64,000 bases of DNA from Ophiura sarsii (taxonomy: Eukaryota > Echinodermata > Ophiuroidea > Amphilepidida > Ophiuridae), in contig CM069459.1 in assembly GCA_035610835.1 (NCBI GenBank), positions 21,963,636 to 22,027,635 of the forward strand, read 5' to 3'. Shown here in pieces: positions 35,600 to 46,880 of this stretch. The notes below the pieces were generated by a model. That model worked only from the letters and a program-made list of their open reading frames with translations, was not told where the DNA came from and did no database searches. The position numbers and the translations under genes were made by a program. Every line of letters starts with the position of its first letter. Position 1 is the stretch's first letter.

Positions 35600-36490
35600 G
35601 ATGGCAAAATAAACTATAGTATGTACAATGGTAATTCAAACAGTGAATGTAGAGTGATGTCAATGTGCCAGTTTACATACTGAAATCGGCTAAATGGGAA
35701 ATGTCACTTATCATGTTTATGGCAGAATTGATGTTGACTTACAAGTACAATTTCACCTGTCTAGTAATGGTTAAAAATACCATTATCTGTCTATGATTGG
35801 TATAACGCACTATTGACACGATTGATGTTTTCCTACCACAACTTTCCTAATATCGTCAGCCTGCTTCGATGATTGCCTAACTCACTTTTCAGCAAAATTG
35901 AGTTTTTTGCATAAATCATGACTTCATTACATTATGCACATGCTGTTATAATACCTAAGCCATTGACCAATCAAAAGTGTTGATAAATGAAGAGCTTTGT
36001 TGCAAAAGGGCCACCAGACCACTCCAACATGTTACTCATTTTGCATTATTGAATTTGCATTGACAAATCCATGGAATTAATCAAATTATTGTATGGCTGT
36101 GTTCATCTGTTTCTATATGACTTGGATTAGTGCATCCATGCACGCCAATTGAGGCATGAATATCCATCCATCAATAATGCAAAATGAGTAACAGGTACAC
36201 AGGTAACAGGTTTCATACTTTTGTTGTTTTCTAAGAACTAGAAAAAATGAGTTAGGCAATTATCGAAGCAGGCTGACGATATGCTTTCCTACTGAGACTT
36301 TCTCATAAGAACACGGAGCACAATTGAACATTGCACAGAAGAAACATTCATGCATCAAAATAAAGATTACGTAGCTATTAATTATTTGTGACAAAATGAA
36401 ATTGAATACCAAACATTTTTTGATATTGTTATTGATAGATGATTTACAAAGTTTATGAATGCGACGTAAACCATGTCATTTTCTGATCTG
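35600..36490. other. No gene recognised
   Basis: AT-rich DNA with one local inverted pair: ATCGTCAGCCTGCTTCGAT near 35,853 is mirrored near 36,262. No reading frame of note. Confidence 0.35.
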
Positions 36491-36491
36491 T

Positions 36492-38490
36492 ACAGGGTGT
36501 CCCTTAAAAAAGGGTGCACTTGTTTGCGCAACTTGTTCACCATGAAGATCTAAAGTTTGGTGACATATGTTTAAACACACGGAAAGAGATAAAAATTGCC
36601 TTTTAGATTACGTTTAATTTTTCTAATTTGGTTGTCAATCTTGAGATATACCCAGTTTATCAAAGCTACCCAAAATCGACGTTGTGCCACTTTTACAGAA
36701 ATAATGATTACGATGTCAAAACGATAATAACATTTGATATATCAATCGTCTTGAAACGATGGGTGGGCATTTAGCCAGAATTGTTGAAAAGGGACTTATA
36801 TAGTAGGGTGAACATTTTCTTCCTACCTTTGTTTCTTGGTGAATTAGTCAACACGAACCATTTAAAAGAAAATGAGCTCCTATATCCCTCTTAAAAGTGA
36901 CGGGAACGTTCTTTTATAGCGCAAATTTCAAAATGGCCGCCATACAGGGGCCCAAAAATTCAAATGGATTCAATTAAGATAAAAAGCATACCAAATTGTT
37001 CGGATGAGCACAATGATCCCGAAAATGTTTAGTGTGCCCCACTGCTGATGTTTGGTTAACGAGTTATCGGGTAAAACGTCGTTGACCTATGCATATGGGG
37101 TCAAAATTTAAACTTGCTCTCATTTTGAAAAATGATATTTCAAATTGTTCGTCTGATTGCAAGGACGTTACTTCTAATTTCCATGAACTAATAATAATAT
37201 AAATTGTTTGGAAAATGTAGGCCCAATGAACGTTTTGTGAAACCTCTTCAAAAGGACTGGTTCGAATCATATTTTTTTAAATTTATTTAAGTTCTGTTTG
37301 GATACACAGACACTCATTCTATTATTTAGGCCTATTCAATATCAATACAAAATGTTATTTTGCATGACACTGGTGAAGGGAAATCGTAAAGGGGGAAATT
37401 GTGTCTTAGAAGAAAACCTTTGAAATTGTAAAGTGGCACAACATCGATTTTGGGTAGGTCTACAGTGTGGTTTAATAAAACGTTGACAGTTTTTTTAAGC
37501 CATTTTTTTGAAATTCTGTAGATTTAAAAAAAAAATCGTTTTCAATATTCATCAACTACTATATGATCTTGACCATCTATGCTGAAAATATTGTTACAAA
37601 TAACCTTACACTGGCAAAATAACAGCTATTTGAAAAATGTCTGTCCCTTTTCACTCTGTCCACGGTACTGATTTCGCGACGTTACAACCAGTGTGGTTCA
37701 ATAAAACTTTGAACGTTTTTCAAAGCCATATTTTTCAAAATTGTGGGATTTGGTTTCCTTTTTTTTTTACATATTCCTCAAAAATATCATCTTGGCCATC
37801 TATGCTGAAAATCTCAATGTTACTAATGATATGGCGGCAAAATGATAGCTTTTTGAAGAAAATATCTCCTAAATCTCTTTGTCCACGGGTAAGTCTACGG
37901 GAAATGACCAGTAAGATATAGCATTAAATGGCATCGTCACTTTTAAGGCATAGAGCATAGACAATTCCACTTCCAATCTATGAAAATCAATCATTCTAAT
38001 TAGGGTCACTCGTGGTACTATTATTACGTATTGATTTCACACCTGAATAGATAGTTAAGATGTTAATAATTACACTGGTTTCACCTGGTGGGATCTTCCA
38101 ATCTTAGATTACTTGCATGCATTTCATCATTCAGTATACAATGTAACGTCGCGAAATCAGTACCAGTGGACAGACTTTGTACTAATAGCTGTTATTTTGC
38201 AACTGTAAGGTTATTTGTAACGATATTTTCAGCATAGATGGTCATGATCATATAGTTGATGAATATTGAAAAGAGATTTTTTTTGAAATCTACAGAATTT
38301 CAAAGAAAATGACTTCAAAAAACTGTCAACGTTTTATTAAATTTGGTCATATCTCAGGATTGATAAATCCGAATCAGATGAAATAAGCAGCATCTGAAAG
38401 CCGGTGTTTAGTCGTTCCTTATGTCTTAACATATTACACCAAATTAAACAACTTTATGGTCAACAATTTGGATAAACGCGTACACCCTGT
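36492..38490. mobile_element. Inverted-repeat element with ACAGGGTGT ends and internal foldback arms
   Basis: The TACAGGGTGT start and the TACACCCTGT end are short inverted termini. Inside, 37,455-37,690 is the reverse complement of 38,148-38,340 (landmarks CATAGATGGTCA/TGACCATCTATG and GTAACGTCGCGAAATCAG). A further diverged direct copy of that arm lies at 37,690-37,870. It is non-coding. Whether it is one element or nested ones is uncertain. Confidence 0.5.
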
Positions 38491-38509
38491 TTTTAGGAAC
38501 ACCATGTAT

Positions 38510-39425
38510 GTGTAAATCCCATTGTACAGACTAGTAAATGAATTGGTTTAAGCAAATTATGCTTGCGGTGTTATTTTTCATTGGATTGATCTCGCGTTTT
38601 CAGAATATCATTACTAATTGTACTTTGTATTGCAGCTGAATTGGTCATGGTCCAATGGTTTGGACAAGTATTACAACCGTCATGAAACAGCCCTATAATT
38701 TTATACACCCTGTTCATCGTCTCCCTTTAGTCCATCAAAGATGAAAATTACACCAATTCTGTATTGTTTGAGGTAAAACTCTCAAAATGCTCCGATTTGA
38801 ATGAAAATGGTCTCAAATTGTTCAGATGGATACCACAAACCATGAACAGAATCGTTTGCTATACCTCAAAGTTAAACATTTATTAGTTTCATCAGGTCAA
38901 AGTTCAGCACATTAGTAGTATAGCATCCCTTTCTATATTTCACATAAGCCTGTTGTGTGAGGCACGTGTGTTTTCAATTACTTTTAAGCCTATCAGTGAA
39001 CCTTTTGTCCAAAGAGGTAATACCAAGGAGAATAGCTAAGGAGAAGACACTTGATTTACAATACAACACTGATATGCCCTCATAAACCGCCAGGTCAATC
39101 CAGTTAAATTAGACTACATGTACGTTGCAGTGGCCCGCTTGAAAGTTAGTGTATAAAGTGTATAACTATTTCTGTGCGTAATCCAAAAGAGGTAATTAGT
39201 CTTACTCTTTACAGTTATAAAAGACTTTGCATCAGTCTAATGAATTCAGCGCGAAAACGAAGTCACGTAATTGTACACGGAGTCCTAATGAACAATTTTA
39301 TTTTTCATTGTTCGCTTCATTGTTTCAATTTTGAAATAAGTATGGGGATCATCAACGCGTACGAAATGTGATGCTTGAATCACTCCATACTAAATATATC
39401 TATATCAACGACTATGTTAAAATAG
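38510..39425. other. No gene recognised
   Basis: No conserved frame. An ACACCCTGTTC word at 38,706 recalls the terminus of the preceding element and may be a further fragment of that family. Confidence 0.35.
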
Positions 39426-39498
39426 TTAGTCTAGTGTAGCCAAGAGGCCACGCTCTACCGCTTTCACGCAGGAATCCCGGGTTCAATTCCTCATCCAA
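39426..39498 (+). pseudogene. tRNA-Glu(TTC)-like sequence, degenerate
   Basis: TAGTCTAGTGTAGCC resembles a tRNA A-box. A CTTTCAC loop would give anticodon TTC, and GGGTTCAATTCC is a near B-box. The acceptor ends do not pair. It resembles the SINE heads at 21,527 and 57,909 in layout, so it is likely tRNA-derived rather than a working gene. Confidence 0.45.
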
Positions 39499-40411
39499 CC
39501 ATATATCATTATATATGGCTTGTTTTTTATGTAACATACACCTTTCTGCAGCGTTCATAGTTAACTCGCCGGATCTGAACAAAAGAAAAGCCCCTTTTTG
39601 ATTACACACGGTCGGTCCGTACAGACACACGCTAGGGTCCTGAAGGGACCAGACTCAAGCAAATTGCTCGGGCCAGGCTTTTCAATTATATATTTTGTAG
39701 TATGAGATAAACGCTGAGGCAGTCGAAACGCAACTTAGCCGAATAACCGTTAAAAGGTCAATTATTACCGAAACGAACTTCGCAATTGTGAACCGCGCAC
39801 TTTCGGTACTAAAACCGAGTTAAACTCCCGCGGAACCTAAATTATCATTTTCAAGAGTGATCTTGAGGTCAAATTTAAGTCTTTTTTGGAGATTAATGTC
39901 TTGAAATATTCCTAATAATATAATCTATCTTACTAACTTATTAAAACCAGTCTCTGACATTTACAAGCAGAGTATTTCACATGGGAAGTTTGCAATTTTG
40001 TCGATATCGAAAGTGAAATGTTGCAAAAGTAGCGTTACATTGATCTGACAAACAGCTGTCTTAAACAGCGAAATTACAAAATTGTCACATATTCAGATAA
40101 ATGAGGGTTTTAGTCATTATTATTTCCTAAATCGATTTCACGACGTGACCATTTAAGTATATAAAAAGAGATACTAAAATTTGGAACCATTGGCATTTGT
40201 CCATTGCCCATTCATATGCGATCGCATTATATTTTGATGTTTGTGCGGATTGCAGGCCATGTGCATAGGAGGAACATTTTTCGAGGGAAATTTTTTTCAA
40301 CGTATGAGCTAAATAACTGTGATATCCTTTTTATCTAACAGAATAAATGAGGTTTTTGCATCATGTGGCTCTAGAAACAGAATTGATGAAGTGTTTAAAT
40401 CTCAAGGATAT

Positions 40412-40530
40412 AATTAGTTACCCTCAGATGGTAAAGCGTTCGCTTGGAGAACAGGAGGTCCGGGGTTCGAAATTGATCATTCTGCTCTGCACAATGTCAC
40501 ATGGGTTTTTTCTCGGCAAAATCAATTAGG
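40412..40530 (+). repeat. tRNA-derived SINE copy
   Basis: A-box-like CAGATGGTAAAGCGTTCG and B-box GGGGTTCGAAATT are followed by a tail with CACAATGTCAC and a T-rich stretch. A second copy in the opposite orientation is at 40,757-40,858. Confidence 0.55.
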
Positions 40531-40756
40531 CCCCCTATTTGTGTGATTTATTTATGAATGTTTGGTTCATTTCTTTTTCATAAGTTAACAGATCCCTACC
40601 ATTCTAGTATAAATAATCCCAAAGCAACAAACAAACCTCGGCATAGTGCTCGGGATCGGGATCAGAGACTTTAAAGTTGTATTGTAGGCCTATTTCCTGG
40701 TATGGTCATCATAAATCATAAAACAATCATAAATAAGTTAAAATCCCAACAAAATT

Positions 40757-40858
40757 TATTTTGACGAGAGAAAAAAAATCCGTGACATTGTGAACCCCAG
40801 ACCTCTCGTTCTTCAAGCGAACGCTTTAACATCTGCGCTATCAAGGGAAACTAGTTAT
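40757..40858 (-). repeat. tRNA-derived SINE copy, inverted
   Basis: The minus strand shares TTAAAGCGTTCGCTTG, AGAGGTCTGGGGTTC and the CACAATGTCAC tail with the copy at 40,412-40,530, including the same T-rich end. Confidence 0.55.
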
Positions 40859-40864
40859 AACCGG

Positions 40865-41395
40865 GAGATTCAACACTTTATTGTTAAGTGCCAAATTTGG
40901 ATCACCACATTTGAGCTTCAAAATGATGCGGCAAAAAAGCGTCTTAAACACTATTACTATTTCAAACACGAAGGATATCAAACATCTCATTTTATTTATA
41001 ATGCACCACTATATAGATGGATTTTTTACGACGTTGCAAAATAAGGGATTTACGGACGTTTTCCTCTAAAAATGGCTACCATTTCTTCCAGTTCATGTCA
41101 GTTTTTAAGCCGATGCAGTAGCATGAAATCTCACATTTCGGGACGTTGGTGACTGAATATATTGATTCGATAAAACAGTATGAAGTAAAATAGATGTATG
41201 ATTCATTATAGGTTAGTGGGTAAACGATCAGCGGTCTCCTTTTGTGTATATTTCGTCCTAAATAAGTGTTAGTTATTTGACTTTTTGAAGTCATGTCTTG
41301 CAAGGCAATAACGGTTAGCAATCAAAAAATGGCACAAACCAAGATACGACTGTAGCAAATTGTAAGAATTTACAGTTCTTCATACCACAAGGCTA
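40865..41395. other. No gene recognised
   Basis: The 84- and 62-codon frames here show no recognisable motif and unremarkable composition. Confidence 0.35.
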
Positions 41396-41398
41396 TAT

Positions 41399-41430
41399 AT
41401 TTGATTTGATTTGATTTGATTTGATTCAGC
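41399..41430 (-). repeat. Pentanucleotide tail of the retrotransposon
   Basis: Five to six copies of TTTGA mark the 3' terminus of the element on the minus strand. Such tails come from target-primed reverse transcription in CR1/L2-type elements. Confidence 0.7.
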
Positions 41431-41671
41431 ATATTATCACATTATACAAAAATAGGATTGCACGGAATACAAATATAAAAACTCTATTAGAACTACAAAT
41501 ATACATTCATTTATACATCAAAACATTTAAATGATAACATGCCAAGGATAACCCTTTAAGCTAAAAGAAACTTATTTCCAAAGGGGTCCTTATATTACAA
41601 TTAAGAAAAGGTATGACCCTACATATATACTATAAAAACACCACACTCACTTTAAAACGGAAAATGTAAAA

Positions 41672-43459
41672 CTAGACATTCATGTGATTCAAAAGGTGAG
41701 TTTTTGCATCTTTTTTAAAAATGGATTTCAGTGAAATAGATTTAACATTGTCAGGCAGCCTATTCCAATCTGTGATAGCATTATAATAAAAAGAACAAGA
41801 AGTTGGGGTCTTGATCTTTTTAGGCACTTGGAAATTAAAATCACTTCCCCTTGTGTTATAATGATGTAAACTTGAAAGTTTTATAAAATTGTCTTTCATG
41901 TAGTTTGGACATGTGTCACAAAAGATGTTATGAACATGATTCAAACGGAGTTGTTCAGCTCTGGTATTAATATTCAACAAACCAAGTGATTGGAAATCAG
42001 CAAGATTTATATGATACATATAATCTTTGTTGAGGATGAATCTAATAACCTTGTTATGAGCACATTGTAATCGTTGTTTGTGATACTTTGAAGTTCCTTC
42101 ATACCAGGATGAGATTGAATAATCAAAAAGACATAACACTAGAGCTGAACAGATCATTTTTTTAACTTTCTGGTTAAAAAAGTTTGCCTGCCTGTAAAGA
42201 AATTTGAGCCGAGAATTAACTTTCTTTATAATGTTAAGAACAATCTGCTCCCCATCCAGGTATTGATTTAGCTCAAGGCCAAGGTAAACAACAGACTGCT
42301 TTGATTCAATGACATGACCATCACTCAGTACAACTGAAAAATCTTCATGTTTGTTTACTTTACGCTTCGAACCAAAAAGGATCAGCTCAGTCTTGCCCGT
42401 ATGCAAAGACAATTTGTTTTCAATAAGCCACTTATTACAGCTTTCCAGATTGGTGCAAAGAGCTTGTCTGATTTTGTCTGGATCTTTGTCGGAACACATT
42501 AAAGCACTATCATCAGCATATTGTAAAAGTAAACAATTTACAGAGTTTGGCATGTCATTAACATAACATAGAAATAAAAGGGGTCCTAGAATACTGTCCT
42601 GAGGTACCCCACAGGTAATGGTTAAAGGATCAGATTCCACACCATTCAGATTAACCATTTGCTCTCTGTTAGAAAGATAAGAATGAAACCAGGCGGTTGA
42701 TTGGACACCCATAGCGGATAATTTGTTACATAAAATTTGGTGATCAACGCTGTCAAACGCCTTTTGGATGTCCAATGAGATCATGCCGGTGAAGCGGCCA
42801 GAGGCCAATTGTTTTCTGATATGATCTTGCAAGTGGATAAGGCATGTGTCTGTGGAATATGATCCTCTAAATCCAGATTGAAATTGGTAAAGCAGTCTAT
42901 TGTTAACCAGATAGTCATTTAATTGCAGGAACACAGCTTTTTCTAAGATCTTTGAAACAGTAGAAAGAACACTAACTGGTCTATAGTTACCGGCCTCAAG
43001 TCTACTTTTCTTTTTGTAGAGAGGTTTAACCTTAGCCTTTTTCATTTCGTTTGGAAAAATGTCAGATCTTAAAGACAAATTGACAATATATGCAATGGGA
43101 ACGTTAATAACATCAGCTGCATCTCTAATAAACCGTGCTGGAATGCCATCAAGACCGGTACTCTTATTGATGTTGAGACTTTGGAATTCCTTTAAAACAA
43201 ACTCTTCACTGATTTGCTGGAATTTGAAAGAGTTAGAGGCAATATTTTTGTATTGATTTTTAAATTTATCCGAGTCAACATCATAAATCATACAATTTTG
43301 TTCAGGGAGTTTACCAACGAGTTTGGAGGCAATGTGAGTAAAAAACTGATTAAAATGGTTGGTAACAGTTTTTGTATCATGACACCTTTCACCATTAACA
43401 TTGACATTGACACTGTCTTTCTCATCTTCACTTTGCTGGTAGATGTAGGTACTAGTACA
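41672..43459 (-). CDS. Non-LTR retrotransposon reverse transcriptase (CR1/L2-like)
   Basis: The frame is open from 43,459; its first methionine is at 43,291, giving 539 residues. From that methionine, residues 105-119 hold an R-P-V-S-V-L fingers motif. L-D-I-Q-K-A-F-D (173-180) carries catalytic Asp, G-V-P-Q-D-S-I-L-G-P (228-237) is motif B, and Y-A-D-D (258-261) is the catalytic centre. A thumb and the usual R-G-S...W-N-R-L-P C-terminal block complete the protein. Motif B has Asp where Gly is nearly universal (Q-G-S to Q-D-S), which may impair activity. The 56 codons before the methionine read N-G-E-R-C-H-D...N-H-F-N-Q-F-F-T, the linker normally found between endonuclease and RT, so the methionine is not the natural start. 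No stop codon interrupts the RT, which suggests recent insertion. Confidence 0.85.
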   Translation of the reverse strand, partial: CTSTYIYQQSEDEKDSVNVNVNGERCHDTKTVTNHFNQFFTHIASKLVGKLPEQNCMIYDVDSDKFKNQYKNIASNSFKFQQISEEFVLKEFQSLNINKSTGLDGIPARFIRDAADVINVPIAYIVNLSLRSDIFPNEMKKAKVKPLYKKKSRLEAGNYRPVSVLSTVSKILEKAVFLQLNDYLVNNRLLYQFQSGFRGSYSTDTCLIHLQDHIRKQLASGRFTGMISLDIQKAFDSVDHQILCNKLSAMGVQSTAWFHSYLSNREQMVNLNGVESDPLTITCGVPQDSILGPLLFLCYVNDMPNSVNCLLLQYADDSALMCSDKDPDKIRQALCTNLESCNKWLIENKLSLHTGKTELILFGSKRKVNKHEDFSVVLSDGHVIESKQSVVYLGLELNQYLDGEQIVLNIIKKVNSRLKFLYRQANFFNQKVKKMICSALVLCLFDYSISSWYEGTSKYHKQRLQCAHNKVIRFILNKDYMYHINLADFQSLGLLNINTRAEQLRLNHVHNIFCDTCPNYMKDNFIKLSSLHHYNTRGSDFNFQVPKKIKTPTSCSFYYNAITDWNRLPDNVKSISLKSIFKKDAKTHLLNHMNV

Positions 43460-43950
43460 CTAGAGGATCTGCCGTTACCACGGTTACGACGCCTACCACA
43501 GTTACGCCTCTTCCTACGAGTAGGACGGTTTGCATTTATTTTATTACATTTTAAGTTCTGCCAGACCTCCGAGGGCAACCGTTGACGTGGTCCCTTTAAA
43601 TACATGAGGGCCTCCCGACTGTACGTAATACGGGGCTTAGGTAATGTGGTAATTGGGACGGTGTTCGAAGTAAGAGATAATTCGTCGTTTCCATGATCAG
43701 GGCCGGGGTTTGGGTTAACATCGCCGGCAACGAGGAGGCGATAACGGAAAGTTAATGATGAATTGGAGTACATGTTTATGCTTTTACCAACAAGATGTTT
43801 TTCAGTAATTGGTTGGTTAACCACCGGGTTAATAGACACATGTCTGCAAATCAATCTGCTACAGTTTGTATAGGGTATAATCACAGCATGATGATTGTTA
43901 GGCATACAGAATCCATAGAGAATGACCAGTTGAATAAGTACACAAATCAT
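43288..43950 (-). CDS. Retrotransposon N-terminal frame with 2A-like motif and basic region
   Basis: 220 residues. Residues 1-16 are hydrophobic and signal-like (V-L-I-Q-L-V-I-L). Residues 76-84 read G-D-V-N-P-N-P-G-P, a 2A-type ribosome-skipping motif in which the usual Glu of D-x-E-x-N-P-G-P is Asn. It is followed by Y-S-R-E-A-L-M-Y-L and L-P-S-E-V-W, then an Arg-rich stretch (R-R-K-R-R-N-C-G-R-R-R-N-R). This is the known order before the endonuclease in CR1-like ORF2 of marine invertebrates. After about residue 163 the frame is out of register with the RT linker, so the last 55 residues are probably meaningless. Its TGA overlaps the ATG of the RT frame as ATGA, a coincidence of the deletion rather than proven coupling. 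Confidence 0.75.
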   Translation of the reverse strand: MICVLIQLVILYGFCMPNNHHAVIIPYTNCSRLICRHVSINPVVNQPITEKHLVGKSINMYSNSSLTFRYRLLVAGDVNPNPGPDHGNDELSLTSNTVPITTLPKPRITYSREALMYLKGPRQRLPSEVWQNLKCNKINANRPTRRKRRNCGRRRNRGNGRSSSVLVPTSTSKVKMRKTVSMSMLMVKGVMIQKLLPTILISFLLTLPPNSLVNSLNKIV

Positions 43951-45650
43951 GATGATTGATTTGCTAAGATGTCCTTGAAGAGGATTACTTCATTATCTGT
44001 ATATGCATGGCATGCATGGTCGCACAGGATGATAAGTGTATGGCAAATATCTATGTACAGGCAAGGTATAGGCATTAAGGTCACTGTGTATATATAGCCA
44101 ACAGTTTACAAATAGGGGAAAGTGAAGACCATAAAAACTTTAAGAACTCACGAAATCCAAACATAAATGTGCTGAAAAATGTCCTGCAGATGCTTGGTGT
44201 TAAGAATGTTCACTTGATCACAAAACTAGGATACAAAACGTAGTTGGTCCAACACAAACGACAAAAAACACAGGAGAGGTGTGAGATCTGTTGTGACACG
44301 CTCAATCACTTTTTGTACCACAATAATAATGCATATCATCACGAAGACACGTAATATAACACGTCTATGTAGACCATTAGTCTATTGAAGACGGTGTTTA
44401 TCCTGAGTATGTGTCTTCTGGCAAATGTGTGCTTCCTGAAGCCGTCGGGGAAGTGTAGTGGCCCGTGTCTTCTAAGGGTACACTGTTATAGTACCGTTCC
44501 ACATTTGCAATACAAGACTTTTCAAAAACTCGCCAAAACCGGTCATTTTTACCCAGCGCGACAAGCCCCAAACCACCTCATTCGAAGCAGGTCGCTGCAC
44601 GTTATAAACACACATGATTCAATGCATAAAATCAAAACTATCTAGATATGAAGCTATCGAAATAGAGCTGTCGTCCGCTAACCTTTATAGACTTATGAAA
44701 GTTTTTATTCACGCTATAGTGTTATTGTTTACGCTAGTTGTTCAACGTGTAGGCCTGTCATATCTGCATCACCACCCGGACATTGCGCCTATACGCTGGT
44801 TTTTGTTTTAAAATGCCAAGGATGTATTCAATAACCACCAAAAAAATGCACACAAATGTACTCATGTGGAACTCTTGGAATTAGGGTTTTTAAAGTTGAG
44901 GGTACATTATTGCGTTATTAGCGATATTGACACGATGGCGTTCCATTGAAATGATGACATGCTGTGATTACTGTGTGACTACGAGCTGCGTGTACAGAAA
45001 ATCTCCATTCAAAATACACATCGAAGAACATGTTGTAATTATGACACGGTATACGATACATTTCATAGATATTTGTAGCTTGTTATGTTTATTGGTAATT
45101 GCTATGTCATCGGTAGTGATATATTAATTGGTATAATTCATGTTTTGAAACATTAAGCTATTCAATGACCTCTTTAAACGGGCAAAAAAGGTGTTTGTCA
45201 TCTGATTATGAAGCGAGATGGTATGGTCGGCAATATTAGTAGTAATCACTTATCACAAGAAGATGGACTACGCTATGGATTGAATGTTTTATTGATGACG
45301 AAGCAAGTGGATTTGAGTGTGAAACGTACAGGGGTGTATGTTCACGGTATTAAACAACTAAAAGGCGGAGTAAATAAGGAGGGAAAAGGGAATGACACAC
45401 ACATTATAGGGAACCGGAGAAGAATTACAGAGAAAGAAAGATAGAACCAGGAGTAGATCCTATGATTATGTGCATCAAACCCCCAACGGCGACCCGGGTG
45501 GCCAGGGGCCCTTCCCCCCCACTCACACACCCTATCGATATCGGTAGATATTGAACATGCAGTATTTGTTGCAATAACTTTGAGTTACCAGAGCTACTGA
45601 TGAGTGATTTTTTCGAAAGAGTTGGGACAATCGATAATCGAGTCCATCGG
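43951..45650. other. No gene recognised; may include the retrotransposon 5' UTR
   Basis: Immediately upstream of the retrotransposon frame, part of 43,951-44,380 could be its 5' UTR. The open frames between 44,385 and 45,444 lack recognisable motifs. Confidence 0.35.
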
Positions 45651-45657
45651 TTTCGTC

Positions 45658-45860
45658 GAGCAACCGGCGTGAAGAAGATGAAGATATGATACAGAGAAGG
45701 CGTGTAGCAGATACAGATATAGCACAGAGCGACCGGTGTGAAGAAGATGAAGATATGAAGAGCGACCGGCGTGTAGAAGATGAAGATATGAAGAGCAACC
45801 GGCGTGAAGAAGATGAAGATATGAAGAGCGACTGGCGTGAAGAAGATGAAGATATGATAC
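45658..45860 (+). repeat. 33-bp minisatellite encoding an acidic 11-residue unit
   Basis: Units close to CGGCGTGAAGAAGATGAAGA plus 13 bp recur about six times, the last four nearly identical. Because 33 is divisible by three, the + frame stays open with an E-D-E-D-M-K-S-x-R-R type repeat for about 75 codons. No start, splice site or flanking exon supports a gene. Confidence 0.75.
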
Positions 45861-45904
45861 ATTAGAAGGCGTTTTAACATTTCATATTGAATGTAAATAT
45901 TATT

Positions 45905-46880
45905 CACTGAAAACTCAAACAAGAGAACAGATCTGTTAGTGTAAATATTGGTTCAATCAACATTATTAACGAGTCCTTATACATTTTCAATTTAACTATA
46001 TCGATTGCAAATTACGGAAAAGTAATCTGTGGTTCTTCTATTTACTCAAACTTTGCTGCTGTCTTAAGTCTTAAAAAGATACGATATTTTTGTCTATAAT
46101 TTCGAAGCTCAACTGACATTTGTTTTTTCTTTAGAAACATACAATAACATAGTTAAAGTGTTTCAATAAATTATGCTACTTACGTGCAAGGATAAGTTCT
46201 GTGTTTACGACATTTCAGAAAAATAACCTATACCCTTGCTTTTCATTTTGGTGCCAGGTGTACTATTTCAAAGAAAAAGCAAATACTTTTGATGCTATTG
46301 TAAACGTTGATGTGTCAAACATAATTCTGCTAGTTTCGTACGCAAGATACAGTTGCTTATATTGCTGTTCACAGTTATTTTTGATAATCGTTTTACATTT
46401 CATTTAACTATGTACAATGAAAGTAAATGTTAACTCAACTCAAACAAGTGAACAGATATGTTAATATTGGTTCAGTCAGTATTAAATGAGTCCTAATATA
46501 CATTTTCAATTGCAAATTCCGGAAAATTGAATCTGTGGTTCTTTTACTTATTGAAACTAATTTTATATAATTAACTTTGTGTATATTGGAGATAATCTTA
46601 CGGATACTTTTCAATCAAAATGATATATAATTTGCAGGAATTTTGTCTTTGCTGAGACGATATTTTGTCTATATTTTCAAGTTCATCTGCCGTTTGGTTT
46701 TACTTACGTGCAAGGATAAATTCTCTTTGTACGACAGAAATACCATTCCTTTTCATTTTGGTGGCAGGTACTATTTCAAAGAAACGCAAATAATGTCGAT
46801 GCGATTGTAAACGTTGATGTGTACGGTGTGAAACAATAATGTTAGTTTCGTAATTTCAGACAGAGAAATGAAATGTATTG
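45905..46880 (+). repeat. Tandem duplication, period about 527 bp
   Basis: Two consecutive diverged copies (about 45,910-46,330 and 46,437-46,860) share ACTCAAACAAG, TTACGTGCAAGGATAA, TTTTCATTTTGGTG and GTAAACGTTGATGTGT in order. Confidence 0.7.

Larger units (their letters stand above)
41399..43950 (-). mobile_element. CR1/L2-like non-LTR retrotransposon, internally deleted
   Basis: On the minus strand the order is: an N-terminal frame with a 2A-like motif and a basic region, an intact reverse transcriptase frame, about 240 bp of 3' UTR, and a terminal (TTTGA)n-type repeat seen on the + strand at 41,399-41,430. The APE endonuclease that should lie between the basic region and the RT linker is missing, with a junction near 43,450-43,475. 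The 5' boundary beyond 43,950 was not found. Tails of short tandem repeats instead of poly-A are usual for CR1/L2-group elements. Confidence 0.8.

Noticed and set aside
43950..44380. Full 5' end of the retrotransposon
   Set aside because: No target-site duplication matching the flank of the TTTGA tail could be identified by eye, so the boundary was left open.
44385..44645. Signal-peptide-like frame with hydrophobic start followed by cysteines
   Set aside because: It begins with TTG rather than ATG, the internal ATG is late, and no convincing splice donor or conserved domain follows.
45425..45922. 165-codon minus-strand frame with hydrophobic repeats
   Set aside because: It is the antisense translation of the 33-bp minisatellite.
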